This document shows positions 1 through 6,604 of a DNA stretch of 9,242 nucleotides, in pieces. The DNA lies in contig CANQZH010000031.1 of the NCBI GenBank assembly GCA_947628245.1, positions 1 to 9,242 of the forward strand, written 5' to 3'. The position numbers were made by a program, and so were the translations under genes. This stretch comes from an uncultured Bacilli bacterium (lineage in GTDB: Bacteria > Bacillota_I > Bacilli_A > RF39 > UBA660). Numbering within the stretch: position 1 is the first letter of the stretch; every line of letters begins with the position of its first letter. The notes under the pieces were generated by a model that saw only the letters and a program-made list of their open reading frames with translations, made no database searches and was not told where the DNA came from.

Positions 1-1
1 A

Positions 2-973
2 AATAACTATATAGATATAGGCGATAGAGATGGTGATGGACAACCAATCTTATGGCGAATAATAGGAGTAATGAAAAATGTAACAAACGCCGAAACAAAC
101 AAAGAAGAAGATTTAATAAAAATCATTAGGGCTGATAGTATAGGACAATATAGTTGGGATTATTCACATAAACCTCGTGTGACAGAAGAGGGTAATTATG
201 AATATTATGAAGGAGATCAAAAAAATATGAAATATGGTATAAATGATTGGAATGAAGCTGATTTAATGAAACTATTAAATCCTGATACCATCTACAATAA
301 AACTTATGAACTAGGAAGTAGTTTATATTGGAATAAAGAAAGTGGAGAATATAATACAAAAGAGATTTTTGTAGAAGGGATTTTTGAAGTAGATTTTACT
401 AACGATGGAATAAGTGAAGAAGCAAGAGAAAAAATAGCTAAAGTAAGATGGAATTTAGGAAGTATTTCAGATGAAGATATTGAAGAATCTTATTATATAG
501 ATACTCCTATATATACGCCTTCTTCTTTTTATCAAGATGAACGTGGAGATAATAATAACGATTATTGTTTAATAAATGGTGGTGAATGTAGTGCGGAAGG
601 TTGTAGTTGTGATGATAATATAGAAAGAAAAAATACTTGGGATGGATATATAGGCTTATTATATCCAAGTGATATAGGATATGCGGTTGGTGGAAAAACT
701 AGAGATGATATTTTAAATCAAAATATGATTAAATGGGGTAATTATGAATTGGCAATGAATAATTGGCTTTATCTTGATAATTTAGCCACTATATCGCCAG
801 TGGAAGACAATACTTATGCATCAATGATATGGTCTTTTGTACATTCAACATATACTTTAGAGGCTAATTTTGCTTATGAAGAGTATGACATATATCCTGT
901 TGCCTATTTAAAATCATCAATATCAATAACTGATGCTGCGGGAACACAAGATGATCCATTTGTAGCTTCATAA
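2..973 (+). CDS. Secreted/surface prepilin-type protein, 3' part (5' end outside window)
   Basis: The frame is open from the first full codon, so the gene is cut by the window edge. The ATG at 71 lies inside conserved sequence and has only a poor ribosome-binding site, so it is unlikely to be the start. About 323 residues are visible. They include LWRIIGV (17-23), IIRADSIGQYSWD (41-53), a 'GINDWNEADLMKLLNP' stretch, LLYPSDIGYA (219-228) and a C-terminal YPVAYLKSSISI (298-309). From memory, this series is typical of a large family in uncultured low-GC Bacillota whose complete members often start with a prepilin-type or other membrane anchor followed by an extracellular domain. The anchor would lie upstream and is not seen. 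Four cysteines fall within 15 residues (189, 196, 201, 203). No catalytic motif is recognised, and a surface or pilus-related role is inference. The gene ends at a hairpin terminator and converges on sigK. Confidence 0.75.
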   Translation, partial: NNYIDIGDRDGDGQPILWRIIGVMKNVTNAETNKEEDLIKIIRADSIGQYSWDYSHKPRVTEEGNYEYYEGDQKNMKYGINDWNEADLMKLLNPDTIYNKTYELGSSLYWNKESGEYNTKEIFVEGIFEVDFTNDGISEEAREKIAKVRWNLGSISDEDIEESYYIDTPIYTPSSFYQDERGDNNNDYCLINGGECSAEGCSCDDNIERKNTWDGYIGLLYPSDIGYAVGGKTRDDILNQNMIKWGNYELAMNNWLYLDNLATISPVEDNTYASMIWSFVHSTYTLEANFAYEEYDIYPVAYLKSSISITDAAGTQDDPFVAS

Positions 974-976
974 TTT

Positions 977-1000
977 AAGTAGAATTTTTCTACTTTTTTT
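977..1000 (+). terminator. Rho-independent terminator after the surface-protein gene
   Basis: There is a perfect 8-bp stem, AAGTAGAA (977-984) and TTCTACTT (988-995), with a 3-nt loop, followed by a run of five T (996-1000). It starts 4 nt after the stop codon of the upstream gene. The T run reaches the stop codon of the convergent sigK gene. On the opposite strand the hairpin is followed by AAATTA and not a U run, so it is a poor terminator for sigK. Confidence 0.8.
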
Positions 1001-1691
1001 AAATTGTATTTTTGTTTTTAATAAATTCTTTTAGCATTTTCATTAATGCTCTTTTTTCGATTCTTGAAACATAGCTTCTAGATATATTCATTTCTTTAGC
1101 AATTTCTTTTTGAGTTTGTTCTTTTTGATTATTTAAACCATATCTTTTAATAATTATTTGTTTTTCTCGAGGCGTTAATAATTTTAAATAGGTATTTAAT
1201 AAGATAATATTATCTTTAGTATGGATAGTTGTATTAAAGTCTTCAGTTTTATCTTTTATTATATCGATTAAATTAATTTCATTACCATCTTTATCATAAC
1301 AAATTGAATCATTTAAACTAATATTTTTACCTACTTCTCCTTTAATACTTCTAAAATACATTAATATTTCATTTTGAATACATTTAGCTATATAAGTTGT
1401 TAATTTAATATTTTTATCTAAATTATAAGAGTCAACTCCTTTAATTAAACCAATTGTTCCAATACTTATTAAATCATCTGTTTCATTTTCTTTAACATCA
1501 AATTTTTTAACAATATGAGCAACTAATCTTAAATTATGTTCAATTAATTTATTACGGGCTTCCAAATCATTCTTTAACATTTTAATAATACATTCGTGTT
1601 CTTCTTCACTAGATAATGGTTCTGGAAAAACTTGATTTGAATAACTTCCTGTTAAAAATATCATTTGTTTTATTATTTCAAATAAAAACAT
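999..1691 (-). CDS. sigK: RNA polymerase sporulation sigma factor sigma-K (pro-sigma-K), intact
   Basis: This 230-residue sigma-70 family protein would direct late mother-cell transcription during endospore formation. Region 2 runs from about 44 to 115 and contains NKLIEHNLRLVAHIVKKF and DDLISIGTIGLIKG (72-85). Region 4, about 165-225, ends in a helix-turn-helix, TQKEIAKEMNISRSYVSRIE (193-212), then KRALMKM. The wording of both regions matches Bacillus sigma-K much better than sigma-E, F or G. The N-terminus is hydrophobic (FLFEIIKQMIFL, 2-13) and is followed by the FPEPLSSEEE element that begins the mature factor. This corresponds to the pro-sequence removed by the SpoIVFB protease in Bacillus, with the cut expected near residue 15. 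The start is supported by AAAGGATG, 8 nt from GGA to ATG on the minus strand. Unlike B. subtilis 168, the gene is not split by a skin-type element. It is divergent from the yqeG operon. Confidence 0.93.
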   Translation of the reverse strand: MFLFEIIKQMIFLTGSYSNQVFPEPLSSEEEHECIIKMLKNDLEARNKLIEHNLRLVAHIVKKFDVKENETDDLISIGTIGLIKGVDSYNLDKNIKLTTYIAKCIQNEILMYFRSIKGEVGKNISLNDSICYDKDGNEINLIDIIKDKTEDFNTTIHTKDNIILLNTYLKLLTPREKQIIIKRYGLNNQKEQTQKEIAKEMNISRSYVSRIEKRALMKMLKEFIKNKNTI

Positions 1692-1711
1692 AATTCACAT
1701 CCTTTATCAAA

Positions 1712-1737
1712 ATTTTATGATTAACAAGTTATTTTAT
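1712..1737 (-). promoter_or_regulatory. Possible sigma-E-type promoter of sigK
   Basis: On the minus strand CATAAAAT (1719-1712) resembles the sigma-E -10 element CATACANT. An ATA (1737-1735) lies 15 nt upstream of it, in the place of the ATA core of the -35 element, with spacing one or two bases short of usual. The predicted transcript start falls just before the ribosome-binding site. In Bacillus sigK is transcribed by sigma-E with SpoIIID. In DNA this AT-rich such a match could be chance, and no SpoIIID site was identified. Confidence 0.35.
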
Positions 1738-1740
1738 TAA

Positions 1741-1769
1741 TTGATAAATATTAGTAAAAATTATATAAT
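1741..1769 (+). promoter_or_regulatory. Sigma-A promoter of the yqeG-yqeH-mutL-miaA operon
   Basis: TTGATA (1741-1746) and a perfect TATAAT (1764-1769) are separated by exactly 17 bp. This is a near-consensus vegetative promoter with a predicted start near 1776, giving a short leader of about 22 nt. The TTG of the -35 box is in frame with yqeG and could be mistaken for its start codon, but the true start is the ATG at 1798. Confidence 0.85.
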
Positions 1770-1797
1770 TATTTTAAGCTTTAGAAAGGAACGTTTT

Positions 1798-2319
1798 ATG
1801 GATATATTTAGACCTGATATTTATCAAAAAAGTATTTATTCAATTAATTATCAAAAATTAAAAAAAGCGGGAATTAAATGTTTAATTTTTGATTTAGATA
1901 ATACAATTGCTCCTAAACAAATGGAAATACCTGATCAAAAAATTTTAAATTTTTTTGGGGAATTAGATGAAATGGGTTTTTATTTAGCAATTATCTCTAA
2001 TGCTTCTAAAAAAAGAGTTACTCCTTTTAAAGAAAAGTGTAACATTAATAGTGCATATCACGCTTTTAAACCAAGTAAGAAAAAATACTTAAAAGTTATG
2101 GATTTATATCATGTCAAAGATATTGAAGTTGCTTGTATTGGAGATCAATTACTAACTGATGTTTTTGGAGCTAATAAATTACAATTAACTAGTATTTTAG
2201 TAAATCCGATAAATGAAAATGAAATGTTTTTAACTAAAATTAATCGTTTTTTTGAAAAAAAAATTATTAAAAAATTAACTAAGAAGGGTTTGTTTAAAAA
2301 AGGAGTATACTATGATTAA
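1798..2319 (+). CDS. yqeG: YqeG family HAD-superfamily phosphatase (class IIIA)
   Basis: The protein has 173 residues, against 172 for B. subtilis YqeG. HAD motif I is DLDNT (32-36, nucleophile D32 and acid D34), motif II is ISNAS with S67, motif III is probably K91 in AFKPSK, and motif IV is GDQLLTD (115-121). All catalytic residues are present, so it should be an active phosphatase or nucleotidase in the cytoplasm. The physiological substrate of the family is not firmly known. The start at 1798 is chosen over an in-frame TTG at 1741 because GAAAGGA (1784-1790) sits 7 nt ahead of the ATG and the TTG belongs to the promoter. It is the first gene of the operon, and its end overlaps yqeH by 8 nt. 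The pairing with yqeH is the same as in Bacillus. Confidence 0.93.
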   Translation: MDIFRPDIYQKSIYSINYQKLKKAGIKCLIFDLDNTIAPKQMEIPDQKILNFFGELDEMGFYLAIISNASKKRVTPFKEKCNINSAYHAFKPSKKKYLKVMDLYHVKDIEVACIGDQLLTDVFGANKLQLTSILVNPINENEMFLTKINRFFEKKIIKKLTKKGLFKKGVYYD

Positions 2320-3271
2320 AAAGTGTCTTGGTTGTGGTGTTAAATTACAGAGTATTGATGAAAATGGTTTAGGGTATATTCCTAGTGATAAAGATTATTG
2401 TATGAGATGTTTTAAGTTAACTCATTATAATAATTTTACGAAAGCTTATTATGAAGTTAATCCAAATATTATTTTAAAGAAATTAGAACATAAAAAAGGT
2501 TTTGGAATTTTTGTTTTAGATTTAGTTAATTTTAATAGAGAAGCTTTTAGTTATTATTTAAAAATTAAAATGCCTAAAGTTTTAGTTGTTAATAAATGTG
2601 ATATTATTCCGAAAAATATTAGTTATTTAAAAATTAAGGAATGGTTAAGAAAAGAATTTAAATTTGAAGAAGAAATTTTTTTTGTAAGTGTTAAAAAAAA
2701 TATTGGTTTAAATAAATTTAGAAAATTTATTGATAGTATAACAATACCTATATATTTTTTAGGAATGACTAATGTTGGTAAATCTTCTTTAATAAATAAA
2801 TTATTTAATTTAGATAAACCTCTTACTAGTTCAATTTTACCTAATACTACTTTAGATTTTATCAAAGTTTCAAAGAATGTTTATGATACTATTGGTTTTC
2901 CATATCAAGCTAAAATTGATTATAATCTTTTAAAAAAAATTATGATTAATGAAGAAATTCATTCAATTAATATGCCTTTAAAAGAAAATGCTGGAATATT
3001 AATAATGGATATAGCAAGAATTATTACGGATAAGAAAAATAGTATAACTTGTTTTTTTAGTAAGAAAGAAAAGATTAGAAAAATATATGATAATGAAGAT
3101 GTTTATTTAGATGAAAAACCTTTAATAATTAAGTGTCCCAAAGAAAGTAATTTAGTAATTAAAGGGATTGGTTTTTGTTATGTTAAAGAAGAATGTCTTT
3201 TAACAATTTATCATCTAGAAGAAAATTTAATAGAAATAATTCCATCATTTTTAGGAGGTTGTTATGAGTAA
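2312..3271 (+). CDS. yqeH: YqeH-type circularly permuted GTPase (ribosome biogenesis), with altered G3 motif
   Basis: This 319-residue protein has an N-terminal zinc finger (C5, C8, C30, C33; CLGCG...CMRC). A GTPase domain with permuted motif order follows: G4 NKCD (94-97), G5 VSVKK (125-129), G1 GMTNVGKSS (151-159), G2 threonines near 179-180 (PNTTLD), and G3 at 192-195. The family acts in assembly of the small ribosomal subunit (30S/16S rRNA maturation). The usual G3 sequence DTPG reads DTIG here, confirmed in the DNA (GAT ACT ATT GGT). It is shorter than B. subtilis YqeH (366 residues), mainly after G3, but a C-terminal domain with DLVIKG-like 'LVIKGIGF' remains. The start has AAGGAG (2300-2305) 6 nt upstream and overlaps yqeG (ATGATTAA), so translation is probably coupled. 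Confidence 0.92.
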   Translation: MIKKCLGCGVKLQSIDENGLGYIPSDKDYCMRCFKLTHYNNFTKAYYEVNPNIILKKLEHKKGFGIFVLDLVNFNREAFSYYLKIKMPKVLVVNKCDIIPKNISYLKIKEWLRKEFKFEEEIFFVSVKKNIGLNKFRKFIDSITIPIYFLGMTNVGKSSLINKLFNLDKPLTSSILPNTTLDFIKVSKNVYDTIGFPYQAKIDYNLLKKIMINEEIHSINMPLKENAGILIMDIARIITDKKNSITCFFSKKEKIRKIYDNEDVYLDEKPLIIKCPKESNLVIKGIGFCYVKEECLLTIYHLEENLIEIIPSFLGGCYE

Positions 3272-5006
3272 AATTAAAGTAATGAGTGAAATATTAGCCA
3301 ATAAAATAGCGGCTGGAGAAGTTGTTGAAAAATGTGCTTCAATTGTTAAAGAATTATGTGAAAATAGTATTGATGCTAATTCTTCTAATATAATTGTTAA
3401 TTTAGTTGAAGGTGGTAAGAAAAAAATTGAAGTTATTGATGATGGTATGGGAATGAATAAGGATGATGCTTTATTATCTTTTCAAAGACACGCGACTAGT
3501 AAATTATATAAAGAAGATGATTTGTTTTTTATTAATACTTTAGGTTTTAGGGGTGAAGCTATTCCATCTATTGCAAGTGTTAGTAAATTTGTGTTAAAAA
3601 CAAGTGATGGTACTGAAGGTTGTCAAATTATCTATGAAGGTGGTAAATTAATATCTAATGAGTCTTCTGATTTAAGATGTGGTACTTCAATTACAATTAC
3701 TAAATTATTTTATAATACACCGGCTAGATTAAAATATTTAAAATCTGAACAAACGGAATTAGCTAATTGTGTTTCTTTTATTGAAAGACTTGCTCTAGCG
3801 TATCCTAATATTTCTTTTACTTTAACTAATGATGAACATTTAGTAGTTAAAACTAGTGGTTCTAATGATTTATTAAAAACTATTCACGAAATATATGGTC
3901 TTAATGTTTCTTCTAAAATGATTTTAGTAAAATCTAGTAATGATGATTTTGATTTAGAAGGATATATTTGTAAACCGGAAATATTAAAGAGTAATCGTAA
4001 TCATATGATAACTATTGTTAATGACAGGGTAGTTAAAAATTTTGAAATTAATAAAGCTATTAATGATGCTTATTATACCTATAAACCTGATATTAAATTT
4101 CCTATTGTTGTTTTAAAAATTAATACTGATCCAACTTTAATAGATGTTAATATTCATCCTACTAAACAAGATATCAAAATTGGTAAAATGGATGTTTTAA
4201 GTAATTTAATTATTAAAACTTTAAAAGATGCTTTATATAAAAATTTATTAATTCCTAATGCTTTAAAAGATAATGAAGAAATTATTGAAAAACCAAAGAT
4301 AATTAATGATATTGTTAAAGAACAAACCGTTAATTATAATAATGAACCCGTAAATGTTCAAACTGAATTTAATTTAAAAGAAGAAAGTGAAGATACGGTT
4401 ATTGTTAACCCCAAAATGAAAGAATTAGTTTTATATCCTGTAGGCTTAGCCCACGGCACATATATAATCGCGGAAAATGAAGAAGGAGTTTATTTAATTG
4501 ACCAACACGCGGCTCAAGAAAGAGTAAATTATGAACGAAATATGAAAGCTTTAAAAAGTGCTAAAACATATACAACTGGTCTTTTAATTCCTATAACTAT
4601 TGAATTATCTAGTAGTGAAATGGCTAAAGTAAAAGAAGAAGAAGCTAAATTAAAAGAATTAGGTTTTGATTTTGAAGAATTTGGGTTAAATACTTTGATT
4701 TTTAAAGGACATCCTACTTGGCTTAGAAGTGGTTATGAAGAAGAAAGTATTAGAAAAATTATAGATTTAATTACTAGTGGTTTAAAAAGTGTTGACCCAG
4801 TTAAATTTAATGAAAGTATTGCTATTACTCTCGCGTGTAAAATGTCAATTAAAGCTAATATGCATATTTCAAAAGATGCAATGGAAGAATTATTAAAAGA
4901 GTTATGTGCTTGTGATAATCCTTATAATTGTCCTCACGGTCGACCTACAATTATTAAATTTAGTAATTATGATTTAGAAAGAATGTTTAAAAGAGTAATG
5001 AATTAG
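3264..5006 (+). CDS. mutL: DNA mismatch repair protein MutL with endonuclease domain
   Basis: The protein has 580 residues, somewhat shorter than B. subtilis MutL (627). The N-terminal GHKL ATPase has motif I (KELCENSIDAN, 29-39, with catalytic E30 and Mg-binding N34), motif II DDGMG (59-63) and motif III GFRGEA (94-99). The segment GEVVEKCAS replaces the common GEVVERPAS, a variant I recall from Erysipelotrichia-like bacteria. After a low-complexity linker (about 335-385) comes the C-terminal dimerisation and nicking domain. It has DQHAAQERVNYE starting at D413, ACKMSIKAN, and CPHGRPT starting at C556, so the metal-dependent strand-nicking activity is retained. It couples mismatch recognition by MutS to excision. 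mutS is not in this window, although mutS-mutL pairs are common. Ribosome-binding site AGGAGG (3253-3258). The ATG overlaps the end of yqeH (ATGAGTAA). Confidence 0.96.
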   Translation: MSKIKVMSEILANKIAAGEVVEKCASIVKELCENSIDANSSNIIVNLVEGGKKKIEVIDDGMGMNKDDALLSFQRHATSKLYKEDDLFFINTLGFRGEAIPSIASVSKFVLKTSDGTEGCQIIYEGGKLISNESSDLRCGTSITITKLFYNTPARLKYLKSEQTELANCVSFIERLALAYPNISFTLTNDEHLVVKTSGSNDLLKTIHEIYGLNVSSKMILVKSSNDDFDLEGYICKPEILKSNRNHMITIVNDRVVKNFEINKAINDAYYTYKPDIKFPIVVLKINTDPTLIDVNIHPTKQDIKIGKMDVLSNLIIKTLKDALYKNLLIPNALKDNEEIIEKPKIINDIVKEQTVNYNNEPVNVQTEFNLKEESEDTVIVNPKMKELVLYPVGLAHGTYIIAENEEGVYLIDQHAAQERVNYERNMKALKSAKTYTTGLLIPITIELSSSEMAKVKEEEAKLKELGFDFEEFGLNTLIFKGHPTWLRSGYEEESIRKIIDLITSGLKSVDPVKFNESIAITLACKMSIKANMHISKDAMEELLKELCACDNPYNCPHGRPTIIKFSNYDLERMFKRVMN

Positions 5007-5016
5007 GATGGTGTTT

Positions 5017-5697
5017 ATGAGATTATTTAAAAAAGAAAAAGAAAAAGAGATAAGTGCTAATGAATTAAATTTAAATGAAGCTTATTTATATTTACAAAAA
5101 GGATATAGACAAATGCAAATTGATAATCATTTTAGTAATAAAAATAATATGATTTTTATAGAAAGAATTTATTCTTATTTAAAATTTTGGGAAAATAAAA
5201 TAGAAGAAAAAGGTTTAAAAATTTTGAAATATGAAAATGATAATGAATTTGGTTTTATGTTTATGGATATTCAATATATTGTTGCAAAATTAAGTTTTAA
5301 TAAATTATTAAAAGAGATTAGCTTGGCAACTTATGTCGATATAAAAGAATATAATAGTTTTTATCATCATATAAATTATTTTACTATTAAATTTGTTAAA
5401 CCTAATATTGAAATAATAACTATTTTAGAAAAATATGAACATTATATTGATTGTAAAGATTTTCTTAGTGTATTATTAAATAAACATATTTATCGTTTTA
5501 GGGATGGAAATATTGTTACGGAAGAACATTATAAGAAAGAAAATTTAGAAAGTAAAAAATGTCATTTTAATAATTTAGGTTATAAAAGTTATGAAGAAGC
5601 TAATTATTTATTGAGTAAGAAAGGAAAAAATCTTAGTCGAAGATCTTTTGAAAAAGAGTATCGTCTAGCTTTAAAGAAAACTAAAGAAAGAAGTTGA
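5017..5697 (+). CDS. Uncharacterised protein between mutL and miaA
   Basis: I do not recognise this 226-residue protein. It has no signal peptide or membrane segment. The N-terminus is charged (RLFKKEKEKE). The middle (about 15-150) mixes helical and aromatic-rich beta-like stretches rich in Tyr, Phe, Ile and Asn. The tail from about residue 180 is strongly basic (KKGKNLSRRSFEKEYRLALKKTKERS), which could suit nucleic-acid or ribosome contact, though this is only inference. The start at 5017 is preferred over the ATG at 5008. The sequence AGGATGG (5005-5011) is a reasonable ribosome-binding site for 5017, whereas 5008 has none and lies inside that site. The gene lies 10 nt after mutL and 4 nt before miaA, so it is co-transcribed. 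Codon use and AT-richness look like the neighbours', so there is no sign of recent transfer. Confidence 0.8.
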   Translation: MRLFKKEKEKEISANELNLNEAYLYLQKGYRQMQIDNHFSNKNNMIFIERIYSYLKFWENKIEEKGLKILKYENDNEFGFMFMDIQYIVAKLSFNKLLKEISLATYVDIKEYNSFYHHINYFTIKFVKPNIEIITILEKYEHYIDCKDFLSVLLNKHIYRFRDGNIVTEEHYKKENLESKKCHFNNLGYKSYEEANYLLSKKGKNLSRRSFEKEYRLALKKTKERS

Positions 5698-5701
5698 TTA
5701 A

Positions 5702-6568
5702 ATGATTATTTGTATTGTGGGACCTACTGCGGTCGGGAAAACTAAACTTAGTATTGCTTTAGCTAAAATATATAATGGCGAAATTATTAATGCTGATTCA
5801 GTTCAAGTTTATAAAGGACTTGATATTGGTAGTGCGAAAGTTACTAAAGAGGAAATGGAGGGAGTAAAACATCATTTATTAGATATTGTTGATGTAAAAG
5901 ATAATTATACAATTTATCATTATCAAAAAGATTGTCGAAAATCTATTAAAAAGATTAAAGATAAAGGTAAAGTACCTATTATTGTAGGAGGTTCTGGTCT
6001 TTATTTAAAAGCTGCTTTATATGATTATCAGCTAAATTTTGAAGAAGGTGAAGATCTTGATTATGATTTAACTAATGAAGAATTATATGATGCTGTTAAA
6101 AATGAAAAACCTTTAATTGATAAGAATAATCGTAGAAGATTATTAAGAGCTTATAATAAAATGCAAAAAAATATTTCATTAGAAGATAATGATGCTAAAT
6201 GTTGTTATGATGACATTTTATGGATTGGTCTAAAAACTGATGATGAAACTTTATATCAAAAAATAGATGAACGAGTAGATAAAATGTTTCCTGATTTAAT
6301 AGATGAAGTTAATGCTTTTTATCAACAAAAAATTAATTCTAAAGCTTTAAAGACGGCAATTGGCTATAAAGAATTATATGACTTTTTTAATCATACTAAA
6401 ACTTTAAAAGAATGTATTAATTTAATTAAACAACATTCTCGTAATTATGCTAAAAGACAATATACATTTTTTAAAAATCAATTACCTGTTAATTGGATAG
6501 AAACTAATTATGAAGATTTTAATAAAACTATTAATGATGCTGTAAATTTAATTGAAAATAATAAATAA
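5702..6568 (+). CDS. miaA: tRNA dimethylallyltransferase MiaA
   Basis: MiaA transfers a dimethylallyl group to A37 of tRNAs that read codons beginning with U, the first step towards ms2i6A. The protein has 288 residues, slightly shorter than the usual 300-315. It has the P-loop GPTAVGKT (7-14), the substrate-contacting DSVQVYKGLDIGSAK (32-46), GGSGLYLKA (96-104), an NRRRLLRAY segment, and the C-terminal TAIGYKEL (218-225). The shortening lies in the middle insertion domain. The ribosome-binding site is weak (AAGAAAG) and the gap to the upstream gene is 4 nt, so translational coupling is likely. No hairpin follows. The promoter of the next gene overlaps its 3' end. mutL and miaA are neighbours in many bacteria, here separated by one unknown gene. 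Confidence 0.96.
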   Translation: MIICIVGPTAVGKTKLSIALAKIYNGEIINADSVQVYKGLDIGSAKVTKEEMEGVKHHLLDIVDVKDNYTIYHYQKDCRKSIKKIKDKGKVPIIVGGSGLYLKAALYDYQLNFEEGEDLDYDLTNEELYDAVKNEKPLIDKNNRRRLLRAYNKMQKNISLEDNDAKCCYDDILWIGLKTDDETLYQKIDERVDKMFPDLIDEVNAFYQQKINSKALKTAIGYKELYDFFNHTKTLKECINLIKQHSRNYAKRQYTFFKNQLPVNWIETNYEDFNKTINDAVNLIENNK

Positions 6569-6580
6569 ATAATTTATAAT
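6552..6580 (+). promoter_or_regulatory. Sigma-A promoter of the phosphoesterase gene
   Basis: TTGAAA (6552-6557) and a perfect TATAAT (6575-6580) are separated by 17 bp. The -35 box is inside the last codons of miaA. The predicted start is near 6587, which gives a leader of about 18 nt. With no terminator seen after miaA, the downstream gene probably has both read-through and its own transcription. Confidence 0.75.
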
Positions 6581-6604
6581 AGCAACTTAAGTGTGAGGTG
6601 TAGT

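Noticed and set aside
126..359. Minus-strand open frame of 77 codons inside the surface-protein gene
   Set aside because: It lies fully within a well-supported coding region on the other strand, has Tyr/His-rich meaningless sequence and no ribosome-binding site of note.
2..973. Possibility that the surface-protein gene and its neighbours form a mobile island
   Set aside because: No integrase, terminal repeats or tRNA junction are visible, and the gene's composition is not clearly different from the rest.
1741..1797. TTG start giving yqeG an extra 19 residues
   Set aside because: The TTG is the -35 box of the promoter and the -10 box lies within the supposed coding part. The ATG at 1798 has a good ribosome-binding site and gives the family's normal length.
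2623..2865. Minus-strand open frame of 80 codons inside yqeH
   Set aside because: It is antisense to the G5-G1-G2 region of a clear GTPase and is explained by AT-rich codon composition.
5933..5939. TGTCGAA (Spo0A-box core) inside miaA
   Set aside because: It is in the middle of a coding region, far from any promoter, and about one chance match per window is expected. It is useful as a caution for the 9174 site.
6593..6604. GTG start adding four residues to the phosphoesterase
   Set aside because: GTGAGGTG is better read as the ribosome-binding site for the ATG at 6605, and the GTG itself has no such site upstream.
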